Shown: one piece after another, positions 1 to 9,297 of the stretch
Layout: every line of letters starts with the position of its first letter
How positions within the stretch are numbered: position 1 is the stretch's first letter
Origin: Acidihalobacter sp.
GTDB lineage: Bacteria > Pseudomonadota > Gammaproteobacteria > DSM-5130 > Acidihalobacteraceae
Assembly (NCBI GenBank): GCA_027013225.1
Contig: JALUXU010000015.1
Location: 23,050 to 87,049, forward strand
Length of the DNA: 64,000 nucleotides
Direction of reading: 5' to 3'
Translations under genes and position numbers: made by a program
The notes under the pieces: model-generated
What the model was told of the DNA's origin: nothing
The model's database searches: none
Seen by the model: the letters and a program-made list of their open reading frames with translations, nothing else

Positions 1-770
1 TGATGCCCTTCAAGTAAGGCATTGAAAGTATGAAAGAATTCCTCCTGAGAGCGGTCTTTGTTGGCAAAAAACTGGATGTCGTCAATCAAAAGCGCATCTA
101 CTGAGCGGTAGAAATTCTTGAAATCCGCCATGGAATTGTGTTGCAGGGCTTTGATCATGTCGGCGACAAATCGCTCGGAGTGAAGGTAGAACACGCGGGC
201 ATCTGGTTTGGCTTGCAATATCATGTTGCCAATGGCGTACATCAAGTGTGTCTTGCCCAAGCCGACCCCACCATATATAAACAAAGGGTTATATGCCTTG
301 CCTGGATTGGTGGCGACTTGTACGGCAGCGGCTCGAGCAAACTGATTGGATTTTCCTTCGACAAAATTCTCGAAGGTGAAATTACCATTTATGTTGTTTT
401 GATGCTCGGGATTTGCAGATGGCGGTCGAGATTGTGGCTGCTTGGGAGTCTTGCCCCGCTCTGCCATTTTATTGTTCGAGCCGATTTCAAGATTCACCAC
501 GATGTCCGGGTCGGGTTCATTGAATTCTTTTACTAGCTCTAGAATTCTTGGCAAATAATTATCCCGTACCCAGTCCAATACGAATCTATTGGGGGCGAGC
601 AACTTTATATGCTGTTTATCCTGGATCACCTGCAGCGGACGCAACCAGGTGTTTATCTGCTGTTCCGGAAGTTCTTCCAGGAGTTGTGAAATGCAGTACT
701 GCCAAAGGTCATTATTTTTCACGCTGCGTGATCGGCTGGGTTGATTTATATAGAATTGACGCTCATTCAT
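1..770 (-). CDS. dnaA: Chromosomal replication initiator DnaA (3' part outside window)
   Basis: DnaA binds the origin, oligomerises with ATP and opens DNA for DnaB loading. About 256 N-terminal residues are present and the C-terminal DNA-binding domain lies beyond base 1. Translating the minus strand from ATG at 770 gives [10 protein letters not shown], a helical domain I ([14 protein letters not shown]), a polar linker rich in Q/P/N, then the AAA+ core. The core carries Walker A GGVGLGKT at about residues 167-174 and Walker [10 protein letters not shown]. An in-frame TGA sits a short way upstream and there is no other good start between it and 770; the Shine-Dalgarno sequence is weak. It is divergent from rpmH, as in pseudomonads, where oriC lies near this junction. 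Identity is certain from sequence; the start is likely. Confidence 0.97.
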   Translation of the reverse strand, partial: MNERQFYINQPSRSRSVKNNDLWQYCISQLLEELPEQQINTWLRPLQVIQDKQHIKLLAPNRFVLDWVRDNYLPRILELVKEFNEPDPDIVVNLEIGSNNKMAERGKTPKQPQSRPPSANPEHQNNINGNFTFENFVEGKSNQFARAAAVQVATNPGKAYNPLFIYGGVGLGKTHLMYAIGNMILQAKPDARVFYLHSERFVADMIKALQHNSMADFKNFYRSVDALLIDDIQFFANKDRSQEEFFHTFNALLEGH

Positions 771-830
771 TACCGGAACACCGAACCAAATTGGAAAACT
801 GAGTTTTCAATACTCGAGTTGAGCATTTTG

Positions 831-858
831 ATTTTAGGCTCTTTCAGTTGAACACCAA
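831..858 (-). promoter_or_regulatory. Candidate dnaA promoter
   Basis: On the minus strand, TTGGTG (complement of 853-858) and TAAAAT (complement of 831-836) are spaced 16 bp apart, about 60 bp upstream of the dnaA start. The palindrome at 794-808 lies between this promoter and the start codon, where it could bind a regulator or fold in the leader. The -35 match is only fair. Confidence 0.3.
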
Positions 859-1112
859 GAGGATTACCTCGGGGCAATGCCTGCTTTGCGGTGCAGTTTG
901 CAGCTGGGTGGTGGATTACGTGGGGCGTGGGTCGCTATGAGCATCCAATGAGCCGTATTTAAAGCCGCACACTGACCCACAACAGTAATTTCAAGTTGAA
1001 ACCATACCTTACATAATATTATGGCATAAGCCTCTCGGTGGTATACGTTTCCCGTTTCAGTATCTCTCACCACCCATTTGGATGATAACAGCTTGACAAT
1101 CGATTGATCGAG

Positions 1113-1142
1113 CTTGACAACGACAAGTCATAAAAGTATGTT
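1113..1142 (+). promoter_or_regulatory. Candidate promoter for rpmH-rnpA-yidD-yidC
   Basis: A perfect -35 hexamer TTGACA (1113-1118) is followed after 18 bp by TATGTT (1137-1142), 62 bp before the rpmH ATG. A second TTGACA at 1093-1098 lacks a -10 at proper spacing. This is a good sigma-70 match directly upstream of the ribosomal protein gene. Confidence 0.55.
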
Positions 1143-1204
1143 TCGCCTCTTTCCGAGAGATGTCAGTCTGCTTTGCAGATGGTTTTGAACAGGATCCATA
1201 GACC

Positions 1205-1339
1205 ATGAAACGCACTTTCCAGCCCAGTAACTTGCACCGCAAGCGAACTCACGGCTTTCGTGCTCGGATGCGCACCAAAGCAGGTCGAGCCATTCTTGCC
1301 TCGCGCAGAAGAAAGGGGCGTGCGCGGTTGACGCCATGA
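1205..1339 (+). CDS. rpmH: 50S ribosomal protein L34
   Basis: This 44-residue, very basic protein of the large ribosomal subunit begins [18 protein letters not shown] and ends in an arginine/lysine-rich tail ([11 protein letters not shown]). Both are hallmarks of bacterial L34, and the length matches the family. It is the first gene of the plus-strand run from the dnaA region. rnpA follows with a 11-bp gap, the near-universal pair. The candidate promoter at 1113-1142 probably drives both. Confidence 0.98.
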   Translation: MKRTFQPSNLHRKRTHGFRARMRTKAGRAILASRRRKGRARLTP

Positions 1340-1350
1340 ATCTGGCCTGA

Positions 1351-1698
1351 GTGCAATCTGACAACTCATTCCCGCGTGACGCCCGGCTCACGAGCAAATG
1401 GGATTACAAAAGAGTTTATAACCGTCCGGCACGAAGCCGGAGCGGTTTTTTTAATTTTGTTTGGACCTCCAATGACCTTGGAGTGGCCCGCCTGGGTCTA
1501 GCGATATCTCGCAAATCCGCCAAGCGGGCGGTAGATAGACATCGCATCAAGCGATTGGTGCGAGACTCGTTCCGTCATGCACGCGGATCTCTGCCTTCCA
1601 TCGATGTCATCGTGAGCTGCCGTTCGGGCGTTTCGCAGTGTTCCAATGCCGAAGTTCGTAAGGCATTGGAAAATCAATGGAGGAAACTGAGCAAATGA
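1351..1698 (+). CDS. rnpA: Ribonuclease P protein component
   Basis: RnpA is the small basic protein cofactor of RNase P, which trims the 5' ends of tRNAs. The protein (115 aa, GTG start at 1351) has the conserved block AVDRHRIKRLVRDSFR near residues 60-75, equivalent to the family's RNR signature, preceded by the LGLAISRKSAKRA strand. The ATG overlapping the rpmH stop (1336) hits a stop after four codons, so GTG 1351 is the best start. Its stop codon overlaps the yidD start as ATGA at 1695-1698. Confidence 0.96.
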   Translation: MQSDNSFPRDARLTSKWDYKRVYNRPARSRSGFFNFVWTSNDLGVARLGLAISRKSAKRAVDRHRIKRLVRDSFRHARGSLPSIDVIVSCRSGVSQCSNAEVRKALENQWRKLSK

Positions 1699-1955
1699 TA
1701 CGCCGCCTCATGGTGCTTCTGATTAAGGGCTATCGCCTATTCATTAGCCCCTATCTTGGACAACATTGCCGCTACGAGCCGAGCTGCTCGGCCTATGCTA
1801 TCGATGCGCTTCAACAGCATGGGTTTCTTCGGGGCACTTGGCTTGCCGTCAAACGAATTTCCCGGTGCCACCCTTGGCATGAGGGGGGGTTCGACCCGGT
1901 TCCCACCCCCAAACACTCATCAGCATCAACCACCTCGAGTCATCGCGATGGATAA
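1695..1955 (+). CDS. yidD: Membrane protein insertion efficiency factor YidD
   Basis: YidD is a small membrane-associated protein thought to help YidC-dependent insertion. The 86-residue product has the family core: an amphipathic N-terminus (MIRRLMVLLIKGYRLFISP), then CRYEPSCSAYAIDAL and a GTWLAVKRISRCHPWHEGGFDPVP block with the conserved cysteines. I chose ATG 1695 because it forms the ATGA overlap with the rnpA stop and has GGAGG upstream (1679-1683); ATG 1677 would add six residues. The 3' end overlaps the yidC ATG at 1948. Confidence 0.93.
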   Translation: MIRRLMVLLIKGYRLFISPYLGQHCRYEPSCSAYAIDALQQHGFLRGTWLAVKRISRCHPWHEGGFDPVPTPKHSSASTTSSHRDG

Positions 1956-3609
1956 TTTGCGTCCCCTGCTCTATGTCTCCTTGTTTTTCGTTTTATTCCT
2001 GATCTGGCAGGCGTGGCAGCAAGATCATTCGACGCCTCGTTCTCAACAATCGGTGGCTCAAAAATCCATGAGCAATAGCGGATCGGCTACCCCAACATTG
2101 CCTTCGACTTCCAAGGGAATGGCTTCGGTTGCAGCGCAGCCCGGCGCGAAAATGCTCACAAAAGGCGAGATCGTTAAAATCAGGACTGATGTACTTGAAT
2201 TAAGCATAGATACGCGTGGCGCGGGTATTGTACAGGCATTGCTACCCACTTATCCGGTTTCAGTTAATAAACCCAATGAGCCCTATCCTTTGATGTATGA
2301 CAAGGGCCGAGCCGTATTCGTGGCCTTGTCAGGCGTCGTGCCTGGCCACCAAGGTGAAGTCGCTCCGGGTGAATTTGCCTTGTTCAAGGCCCCGAAAACC
2401 AGTTATGTGCTCAAGCCGGGAGAAAAGACGCTCGCGATCCCATTCACATGGACAAGCCCATCAGGTATCAAGGTGATCAAGACTTATGTTTTCCATCGGG
2501 GCAGTTTTCTGGTTGACGTCAACTTCAAGATCATCAATAAGGCAAGTAAGCCATGGGTTGGAAGCATTTATGGCCAGATTATGCGCAGTCCCTCCGGGAA
2601 GGGTTATAACTTACTGGACGTGAATACGCATTCTTATCTCGGAGCTGCTTATTATGATGGCAGCTATCAGAAAGTCGGATTCGACGGAATGGCGAAAAAT
2701 CCTCTCGATAAGTCGGTGAGTGATGGCTGGATCGCCATGGTCGAACATTATTTTCTAGTGGCCTGGATTCCGCCGCGAAAGGAAGATTTCAAGTTTTTTA
2801 CGCGCGCGCTTCAGGATAATGGTGGCGAGCGTTATTTGATAGGTTTCCAGTCTCCCTTGCTTCAGGTGACGCCGGGCGATAGCACCTCGCTGGATACGCG
2901 TATGTGGATAGGCCCTGAGCTGCAAGAGCACCTTGCATCTGTTGCTCCCGGGCTGAATTTGACCACGGGATACGGCATATTCACATTCATTTCCCAACCG
3001 CTTTATTGGTTGCTGGCCAGGATTCATGGCGTCGTGGGTAACTGGGGATGGTCCATAGTTCTACTCACCTTGATGATTAAACTGGCTTTTTACAAGCTTT
3101 CCGAAACGAGTTATCGCTCCATGGCGAGAATGCGGAGGCTTCAGCCAAAGCTGCAAGCCTTGAAGGAAAAATTTGGTGATGATCGCCAGCGCCTGGGCCA
3201 GGCGACGATGGAGTTGTATAAAAAGGAAAAGGTCAATCCATTGGGCGGCTGTTTACCCATGATTGTGCAGATTCCGGTATTCATCGCACTCTACTGGGTA
3301 TTGCTGGAAAGCGTCGAATTGCGGCAAGCCCCCTTTATCCTTTGGATTCGGGATCTGTCCGCTCCGGATCCTTATTTCGTTTTGCCCATCCTGATGGGTA
3401 TCACTATGCTGCTTCAGCAAAAACTGAACCCGGCACCTCTCGATCCTCTGCAGAAGAGGGTGATGACCATTTTGCCAATGGCATTCACAGTTTTCTTCGC
3501 CTTTTTCCCCTCGGGTTTGGTGTTGTATTGGCTGACTAACAATATATTGTCGATTGCTCAGCAGTGGGTGATTACCCGGCGTATTGAAAAGGCGGCTGAG
3601 GCTGGCTGA
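1948..3609 (+). CDS. yidC: Membrane protein insertase YidC
   Basis: YidC inserts and folds inner-membrane proteins, alone or with SecYEG. The 553-residue product has the gram-negative architecture: an N-terminal membrane helix (PLLYVSLFFVLFLIWQAW, about residues 6-23), a large periplasmic domain, then the conserved hydrophobic core from about residue 355. That core holds YGIFTFISQPLYWLLARIH, the KEKVNPLGGCLPMIVQIPVF segment and final helices ending in SGLVLYWLTNN. An open frame extends upstream to 1756, but MDNLRPLLYVS at 1948 matches family N-termini and the earlier part overlaps yidD in another frame. It overlaps the yidD stop by 8 bp. Confidence 0.97.
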   Translation: MDNLRPLLYVSLFFVLFLIWQAWQQDHSTPRSQQSVAQKSMSNSGSATPTLPSTSKGMASVAAQPGAKMLTKGEIVKIRTDVLELSIDTRGAGIVQALLPTYPVSVNKPNEPYPLMYDKGRAVFVALSGVVPGHQGEVAPGEFALFKAPKTSYVLKPGEKTLAIPFTWTSPSGIKVIKTYVFHRGSFLVDVNFKIINKASKPWVGSIYGQIMRSPSGKGYNLLDVNTHSYLGAAYYDGSYQKVGFDGMAKNPLDKSVSDGWIAMVEHYFLVAWIPPRKEDFKFFTRALQDNGGERYLIGFQSPLLQVTPGDSTSLDTRMWIGPELQEHLASVAPGLNLTTGYGIFTFISQPLYWLLARIHGVVGNWGWSIVLLTLMIKLAFYKLSETSYRSMARMRRLQPKLQALKEKFGDDRQRLGQATMELYKKEKVNPLGGCLPMIVQIPVFIALYWVLLESVELRQAPFILWIRDLSAPDPYFVLPILMGITMLLQQKLNPAPLDPLQKRVMTILPMAFTVFFAFFPSGLVLYWLTNNILSIAQQWVITRRIEKAAEAG

Positions 3610-3641
3610 GCCGAGCACCGAAAAGATGAGGCGAAGGCGGC

Positions 3642-4997
3642 ATGTACTCCCAAAGCGAGCTTCAAGTTCATGGTGATACCATCGCGGCGATATCGACGCC
3701 TCCAGGCACGGGTGCGATAGGTGTTATTCGGCTTTCGGGGCCGCAAAGTTTTTCTATAGCCAGTGACCTGGCCGGCGACCTGCCTCCTCCTAGGCAGGCC
3801 GGATTACGTCGCTTGCGCGATGAGGCGGGGATGGTGATCGATGAGGCAGTGGTAATCGCCTTTCCAGGGCCGAATTCGTTTACTGGCGAAGACGTGGTCG
3901 AATTACAGGGACATGGCGGCCCGGCCGTTCTTGAAATGATTCTCGAGCGAGTCATCGAGCTGGGGGGGCGGCCTGCGCGTCCAGGAGAATTTTCGGAACG
4001 CGCTTTTCTCAATGGACGTATCGATCTTGCTCAGGCAGAAGCGATCGCCGACCTCATAGCCGCATCCAGTCGAACAGCGGCGCGATGTGCATTGCGCAGC
4101 CTGCAAGGAGGATTTTCCAGAAAAATCCAGATGTTGGTCGAAGATTTGATACGTCTTCGGGTTCGCGTGGAAGCAGATCTCGATTTTTCAGATGAAGATA
4201 TCGATCCCAGTGCGGCTCAGGAAATTGCTTCCAGGCTAGAAGCCATGCGATCAAATCTAGAAGAATTGCTTAATCAGGCGCGTCAAGGCGTGCGCCTTGG
4301 ACGGGGCTTCGTTGTGGTTTTGAGTGGCCCTCCCAATGTTGGAAAATCCAGCTTGTTAAATCGCCTTGCGGACAGAGACGTGGCAATAGTCACGCCCATC
4401 CCTGGCACAACCCGCGACCTGTTGCGTGCGCATATCGAATTTGAAGGAGTGAGCGTTGAGGTCGTTGATACAGCCGGCTTGCGCGAAACCTCGGATCCGA
4501 TCGAACAGGAAGGCGTTCGGCGCGCGAACGAGGCCCTTGCACAGGCCGACTTGATTCTGCATTTGTTAGATGATTGCCATCCGGAACTTTCGATCGCATC
4601 CGAGAGCTTGGAGGCCAGCGATGTTCCCGTGCTTCAGATCTACAATAAAATCGATTTGAGCAAAGGCGAAGCCGGGCGAAGGAAAGATGACGCCTATGGC
4701 GTGTCGGCGCTGGAGGGTACCGGCATGCAGGCGTTGCGTACAGGACTGATGGAGAAATTGGGGCTATCCGAGACGCCCGAAAATGCTTTTATAGCCAGAG
4801 CGCGACATGTAGCTGCGCTGAAATCCTGCCTGAATGGCTTGTGCCATGCACAAGAAGTCCATGCCGAAGGTTTTGGCGCCGAATTGCTTGCGGAAGAATT
4901 GCGGGCCGCCCAGAATAGTCTGGGAGAGATAACCGGCCAGGTAAGCAATGAAGATCTGCTTGGAGCTATCTTTTCCACTTTTTGCATAGGCAAATAG
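3642..4997 (+). CDS. mnmE: tRNA uridine-5-carboxymethylaminomethyl(34) synthesis GTPase MnmE
   Basis: MnmE works with MnmG to modify U34 of tRNAs reading split-box codons. The 451-residue protein has the N-terminal folate-binding domain (DTIAAISTPPGTGAIGVIRLSG), a helical domain, and an inserted G domain. The G domain shows G1 GPPNVGKS at residues 229-236, TTRD at 256-259, DTAGL at 276-280 and NKID later. The protein ends in the catalytic CIGK motif (448-451). Full length for the family. mnmG follows 28 bp downstream, so the two partner subunits are probably co-transcribed. Confidence 0.98.
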   Translation: MYSQSELQVHGDTIAAISTPPGTGAIGVIRLSGPQSFSIASDLAGDLPPPRQAGLRRLRDEAGMVIDEAVVIAFPGPNSFTGEDVVELQGHGGPAVLEMILERVIELGGRPARPGEFSERAFLNGRIDLAQAEAIADLIAASSRTAARCALRSLQGGFSRKIQMLVEDLIRLRVRVEADLDFSDEDIDPSAAQEIASRLEAMRSNLEELLNQARQGVRLGRGFVVVLSGPPNVGKSSLLNRLADRDVAIVTPIPGTTRDLLRAHIEFEGVSVEVVDTAGLRETSDPIEQEGVRRANEALAQADLILHLLDDCHPELSIASESLEASDVPVLQIYNKIDLSKGEAGRRKDDAYGVSALEGTGMQALRTGLMEKLGLSETPENAFIARARHVAALKSCLNGLCHAQEVHAEGFGAELLAEELRAAQNSLGEITGQVSNEDLLGAIFSTFCIGK

Positions 4998-5025
4998 AGA
5001 CGGGCCAAAATAGGCGAATAAGGAG

Positions 5026-6909
5026 ATGGTAGAACGCTTCGACGTGATTGTTGTCGGCGGAGGGCATGCCGGTACAGAAGCCGCGCTGGCCTCTGCGCGA
5101 ATGGGGGCGCGCACCTTACTGCTGACCCACAACATCGAAACCATCGGTCAAATGAGCTGCAATCCGGCGATAGGCGGGATTGGGAAGGGGCATTTGGTGC
5201 GCGAAATCGATGCTTTGGGTGGGGTCATGGCGCGGGCGGCGGATCACGCCGGGATTCATTGGCGCACCCTCAATGCCCGCAAAGGCCCTGCCGTTAGAGC
5301 CACGCGGTCGCAATGCGACCGCGCCCTTTATAAAGCGTATATCCGCGAGGCCATAGAAACCCAAGAGAATTTATGCGTCTTTCAACAGGCCGCCGATGAT
5401 CTGATCGTGAGTGGGGATCAGGTGCATGGCGTTATTACTCAAATGGGCTTGCGTATATATGGACAAGCTGTGGTATTGACGGCAGGCACCTTTCTGGCAG
5501 GAAAAATCCATGTGGGGCCGGCGCAATCAGACGGTGGGCGTATGGGCGACGCCCCCGCATTGCGCTTGGCGGGACGGATGCGGGAATTAATGCCGCGTGT
5601 CAGTCGCCTGAAAACCGGAACCCCTCCGCGTATCGATGGGCGCAGCATAGATTATTCCGCCATGGAAGTTCAGCCCGGCGATGAACCCAGGCCGGTATTT
5701 TCCTTTATGGGCGACCCCAAAGATCATCCCCCTCAGCGGGTATGCCATATTACGCGCACCAATCCCCATACGCATGAGATCATTGCCGCCTCATTGGACC
5801 GTTCTCCTTTGTATACTGGCCAGATCGAAGGTGTGGGGCCACGATATTGTCCTTCCATCGAAGACAAGATCGTGCGTTTTGCCGATAAGGATTCACATCA
5901 GATTTTTGTCGAGCCGGAGGGATTACGCACCACTGAAGTTTATCCTAACGGCATCTCCACCAGTTTGCCGCATGATGTGCAACTCGCTGTGGTGCGTTCT
6001 ATTCGCGGGTTTGAAAAAGCGCATATTACTCGCCCCGGCTATGCAATCGAATATGACTTTTTTGATCCACGGGACCTGCGTCCCAGCTTGGAAACACGCC
6101 GCTTGAGCGGTTTGTTCTTTGCTGGCCAGATCAATGGCACCACAGGCTATGAAGAAGCCGCTGCTCAAGGCTTGGTGGCGGGCATCAATGCCGCGCGGCA
6201 CGTATTTGGCTTGCCGTCCTGGATACCGCGCCGTGATCAAGCTTATATGGGCGTTTTGATCGATGACCTCATCGCGCGCGGAACCCAGGAACCTTATCGC
6301 ATGTTCACCAGCCGCGCCGAATACCGGCTGTTGCTACGCGAAGACAATGCCGATTTACGCCTTACCCCTCTTGGCCGTGAACTCGGGCTGGTCGATGATG
6401 TGCGTTGGCGGGCATTTGAAGCAAAACGAAATGCAATCGAGCGCGAGCAGTTACGTTGTGCTGAAACATTGATCAAATCAGAGGCGCTGCATCAAGCCGG
6501 AATCGGAGGGCCGACACAGATGACCCTAAACGGTTCCGTCCGAGTGCAAAGTTTGCTCTGCCGGCCAGGGATCACCCTCGATTTCCTCGAAGAAAGCGGG
6601 CTTTACACGCCGCTTTCGGATGATCAGACGGTACGCGAACAGGTCGAAATACAGTACAAATACGCCGGCTATATAGATCGGCAGCAAAATGAAATTAAAA
6701 AACGTCGCGCTCATGAGGAGTCGAGCATTCCCGAAGACATGGATTTTTCCATGGTTGCCGGCTTGTCACATGAAGCGCGCCAGTTGCTGGAGAATCATCG
6801 ACCGTCTACTGTGGGGCAGGCGGCCCGTATCGCCGGCGTGACGCCGGCGGCCATTTCACTTTTGCTGATCCATCTGCGCAAGCGCCATGGTCAGCACCGC
6901 TCGGCGTGA
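5026..6909 (+). CDS. mnmG: tRNA uridine-5-carboxymethylaminomethyl(34) synthesis enzyme MnmG
   Basis: MnmG (GidA) is the FAD- and NADH-dependent partner of MnmE in cmnm5U34 synthesis. The 627-residue protein begins [20 protein letters not shown], a Rossmann FAD-binding motif. It continues with [20 protein letters not shown], the [12 protein letters not shown] signature and [15 protein letters not shown]. The C-terminal helical domain ([21 protein letters not shown]) is intact. The length is typical. The rsmG reading frame starts within a few bases of its stop, giving the classic gidA-gidB order. Confidence 0.98.
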   Translation: MVERFDVIVVGGGHAGTEAALASARMGARTLLLTHNIETIGQMSCNPAIGGIGKGHLVREIDALGGVMARAADHAGIHWRTLNARKGPAVRATRSQCDRALYKAYIREAIETQENLCVFQQAADDLIVSGDQVHGVITQMGLRIYGQAVVLTAGTFLAGKIHVGPAQSDGGRMGDAPALRLAGRMRELMPRVSRLKTGTPPRIDGRSIDYSAMEVQPGDEPRPVFSFMGDPKDHPPQRVCHITRTNPHTHEIIAASLDRSPLYTGQIEGVGPRYCPSIEDKIVRFADKDSHQIFVEPEGLRTTEVYPNGISTSLPHDVQLAVVRSIRGFEKAHITRPGYAIEYDFFDPRDLRPSLETRRLSGLFFAGQINGTTGYEEAAAQGLVAGINAARHVFGLPSWIPRRDQAYMGVLIDDLIARGTQEPYRMFTSRAEYRLLLREDNADLRLTPLGRELGLVDDVRWRAFEAKRNAIEREQLRCAETLIKSEALHQAGIGGPTQMTLNGSVRVQSLLCRPGITLDFLEESGLYTPLSDDQTVREQVEIQYKYAGYIDRQQNEIKKRRAHEESSIPEDMDFSMVAGLSHEARQLLENHRPSTVGQAARIAGVTPAAISLLLIHLRKRHGQHRSA

Positions 6910-6911
6910 TT

Positions 6912-7583
6912 ATGGCGGCGACTGAGGACTGGAAACTACTTGCCAGTGGCCTGCATGCCTTGGAATTGCAAGCTTCCCATGAGGCGCTTGAGGCTTTACT
7001 AGCTTACCGCGACCTGCTGGCGCGTTGGAACCGAGTGCATAACTTGACAGCGGTTCGCGACCCCAAAGCGATGATCGTCCATCACTTGCTGGACAGCCTG
7101 TCAATAAACTCCTTTTTGCATGGACAAAGTCTCCTTGATATGGGAAGCGGCGCCGGCCTTCCCGGAGTGCCTTTGGCGCTTGTCAATCCAAAACGTTGTT
7201 TTACACTTCTTGATGCCAACGGCAAGCGCGTTCGATTTCTGCGTCAAGTGGCGACTGAAATTGGCCTTGAAAATGTGGCAATCGTCCATGATCGTGTAGA
7301 GAATTTTCGACCGGCCAGGTTTTTTGACACCATTGTAAGCCGAGCGTTTGCCTCGCTGGGCCGCTTCACGAGCGCGGCCAAGCCGTTGCTCGAAAGTACG
7401 GGTCATATTCTTGCCATGAAAGGCCGCATGAGTGAAGATGAAGTGGCTGAAGTGCCGCCGGATCTTTTCGTGCAAAAGGTTCATAAATTGCAGGTTCCGG
7501 GCCTGGAGGGGGAGCGTCACCTCATCGATCTGGTTTTCGCGCCTGGTGGAGAAGCTCATTCAACAAAGCGATTCGATGAATAA
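6912..7583 (+). CDS. rsmG: 16S rRNA (guanine(527)-N(7))-methyltransferase RsmG
   Basis: RsmG (GidB) methylates G527 of 16S rRNA using S-adenosylmethionine. The 223-residue product has the SAM-binding motif DMGSGAGLPG at residues 76-85, the preceding helix YRDLLARWNRVHNLTAVRD typical of the family, and VSRAFASL downstream. ATG 6912 is taken as start; a GTG at 6906 overlapping the mnmG stop would add two residues. Its 3' end overlaps parA by 8 bp, so translation is likely coupled. Confidence 0.96.
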   Translation: MAATEDWKLLASGLHALELQASHEALEALLAYRDLLARWNRVHNLTAVRDPKAMIVHHLLDSLSINSFLHGQSLLDMGSGAGLPGVPLALVNPKRCFTLLDANGKRVRFLRQVATEIGLENVAIVHDRVENFRPARFFDTIVSRAFASLGRFTSAAKPLLESTGHILAMKGRMSEDEVAEVPPDLFVQKVHKLQVPGLEGERHLIDLVFAPGGEAHSTKRFDE

Positions 7584-8361
7584 AATAATTGCATTTGCAA
7601 ATCAGAAAGGCGGTGTTGGCAAGACGACTACGAGCGTCAATCTTGCGGCTTGCCTCGCTGCTGCCAGGCGTCGGACTTTGTTGGTGGATCTTGATCCTCA
7701 AGGCAATGCAACCATGGGCAGCGGGCTGGACAAACATGAACTCGAGGGATCAGTTCTCGATGTTTTGCTAGGCGAAGAAGGGGCCGCTGATGTCCTCATC
7801 CATTCACGAGCGGCAGGGTACGACATATTACCTGCCAACGGTGATCTGACCCTGGCCGAGGTGAGGCTTATGCAACTTCAGAGGCGGGAGTTTCGCCTGC
7901 GGGATGCCTTGTCTCCTCTGAGCGAGCGTTATGACTATATTCTTGTCGACTGTCCCCCTTCGCTGAATATGCTGACAGTGAATGCGCTGGTGGCGGCACA
8001 AGGGGTGGTGATTCCGGTGCAGTGTGAATATTACGCTTTGGAGGGGCTGAGCGCGCTTCTAAAAACCATAGATCGCATTAGAGAAAGCTCGAATCCGAAG
8101 CTCGAAATAGAGGGTCTGCTCAGAACCATGTTCGATCCGCGCAACAACCTTGCCAATGACGTATCCCGTGAACTGACCGACCATTTCGGCGACCATGTCT
8201 TTCGAACGATCATTCCCAGGAACGTGCGTCTTGCAGAAGCGCCGAGTTACGGAAAGCCAGTGATTCATTATGAAAAAAACTCGACCGGAGCGCTCGCCTA
8301 TATTGCACTCGCGGGCGAAATGCTAAGACGCGCGGAACCGTCGATTGCGGGGAGGACTTGA
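7576..8361 (+). CDS. parA: Chromosome partitioning ATPase ParA (Soj)
   Basis: ParA is a Walker-type ATPase that positions ParB-parS complexes on the nucleoid. The 261-residue protein begins MNKIIAFANQKGGVGKTTTS with the deviant Walker A KGGVGKT at residues 11-17, then LVDLDPQGNATMG and DYILVDCPPSLN. There is no N-terminal helix-turn-helix, as expected for chromosomal ParA. The frame is open further upstream inside rsmG, but this start gives the family N-terminus. parB starts five bases past its stop, after a GGAGG at 8351-8355. Confidence 0.97.
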   Translation: MNKIIAFANQKGGVGKTTTSVNLAACLAAARRRTLLVDLDPQGNATMGSGLDKHELEGSVLDVLLGEEGAADVLIHSRAAGYDILPANGDLTLAEVRLMQLQRREFRLRDALSPLSERYDYILVDCPPSLNMLTVNALVAAQGVVIPVQCEYYALEGLSALLKTIDRIRESSNPKLEIEGLLRTMFDPRNNLANDVSRELTDHFGDHVFRTIIPRNVRLAEAPSYGKPVIHYEKNSTGALAYIALAGEMLRRAEPSIAGRT

Positions 8362-8366
8362 TAGCG

Positions 8367-9215
8367 ATGGCACGAAAAAGTGGACTTGGAACCCGAGGAC
8401 TGGACGAGTTGCTTTCGGTAAAAACCAAGACGGATGCACAGTCGTCTGGAGAAACGTTGCGCCTAGTGCCGATCGAAGAGATACAGCGTGGCCGTTATCA
8501 GCCGAGGCTGCATATGGATCCCGAGGAGCTGGAAGAGCTGGCCGCATCGATTCGCAGCCAGGGGCTCATCCAGCCGGTCGTGCTTAGAAAAATCGAAGGC
8601 CAGGCTTATGAATTAATTGCCGGAGAACGACGCTGGCGAGCGGCGCAAATGGCCGGGCTGGGTGAGATCCCGGCTGTCATCAAGGATATTCCGGATCAGG
8701 CGGCTGCGGCGATGTCGCTGATTGAAAATATCCAGCGTGAAGATCTAAATCCACTCGAAGAAGCTAACGCCCTGGCGCGGTTGATAGAAGAGTTCGGACT
8801 GACGCATCAAGAAGTGGCGAACGCCGTGGGCCGCTCAAGAGCCGCTGTTTCGAATCTGTTGCGGTTGCGCGACCTTTGCGATGAGCCAAGGGAATTGCTC
8901 GAGGCGGGAAAGATTGAAATGGGGCACGCTCGTGCTTTGCTGGCCCTGCCGCCCGAAGACCAATCGGTGGTGGCTCGCAAGGTGGTCAATGAGGGCCTCA
9001 ATGTCCGACAGGCCGAGAGGCTGATAAAAAATTGGCGTAAACCAAAACCAAAGCCGCAGCCTGTCCCTGTCGACGTCAAACGCTTGGAAACCAAGCTTTC
9101 GGAATGTTTGGGTGCGCGGATAAAGATCGATGCCAATGTCAAGGGCGGAGGAAAAATAGTTATTAAATATAATAGCCTAGATGAGCTGGATGGAATCGTA
9201 TCGCATATAAAATAA
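8367..9215 (+). CDS. parB: Chromosome partitioning protein ParB (Spo0J)
   Basis: ParB is a CTP-dependent DNA clamp that loads at parS sites near the origin. The 282-residue protein has the N-terminal ParB/Sulfiredoxin-like domain with RGRYQPR (41-47), the CTP-binding GERRWRA (86-92) and ENIQREDLNP (120-129). A helix-turn-helix follows (about 147-167, THQEVANAVGRSRAAVSNLL), then a C-terminal dimerisation domain. ATG 8367 fits the family start MARKSGLGTRGL; the TTG at 8358 is less likely. I found no parS (TGTTTCACGTGAAACA-like) by eye in this window. Confidence 0.96.
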   Translation: MARKSGLGTRGLDELLSVKTKTDAQSSGETLRLVPIEEIQRGRYQPRLHMDPEELEELAASIRSQGLIQPVVLRKIEGQAYELIAGERRWRAAQMAGLGEIPAVIKDIPDQAAAAMSLIENIQREDLNPLEEANALARLIEEFGLTHQEVANAVGRSRAAVSNLLRLRDLCDEPRELLEAGKIEMGHARALLALPPEDQSVVARKVVNEGLNVRQAERLIKNWRKPKPKPQPVPVDVKRLETKLSECLGARIKIDANVKGGGKIVIKYNSLDELDGIVSHIK

Positions 9216-9297
9216 AGCCGGGACGAATCTGGCCCAGGCATAGGCATTTTTCGACATCGAATTTTCAGGGGGCGCCAGATCCTCCAAAATGATTTCC

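Larger units (their letters stand above)
771..1204. other. dnaA-rpmH divergent intergenic region (possible origin region)
   Basis: This 434-bp gap separates divergent dnaA and rpmH, the usual oriC position in several gammaproteobacteria. It holds a 15-bp perfect palindrome at 794-808 (GAAAACT-g-AGTTTTC), a short AT-rich patch around 1010-1030, and two TTGACA hexamers at 1093-1098 and 1113-1118. I see no perfect DnaA box (TTATCCACA or its complement). The closest matches, such as TGACCCACA near 978 and GGTGGATTA near 910, have two mismatches. No protein-coding gene is convincing here. Whether it works as an origin is open; the origin could lie on the far side of dnaA. Confidence 0.4.

Noticed and set aside
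1756..1947. An upstream extension of yidC
   Set aside because: It is out of frame with yidD but overlaps it, and the sequence before MDNLRPLLYVS does not resemble YidC.
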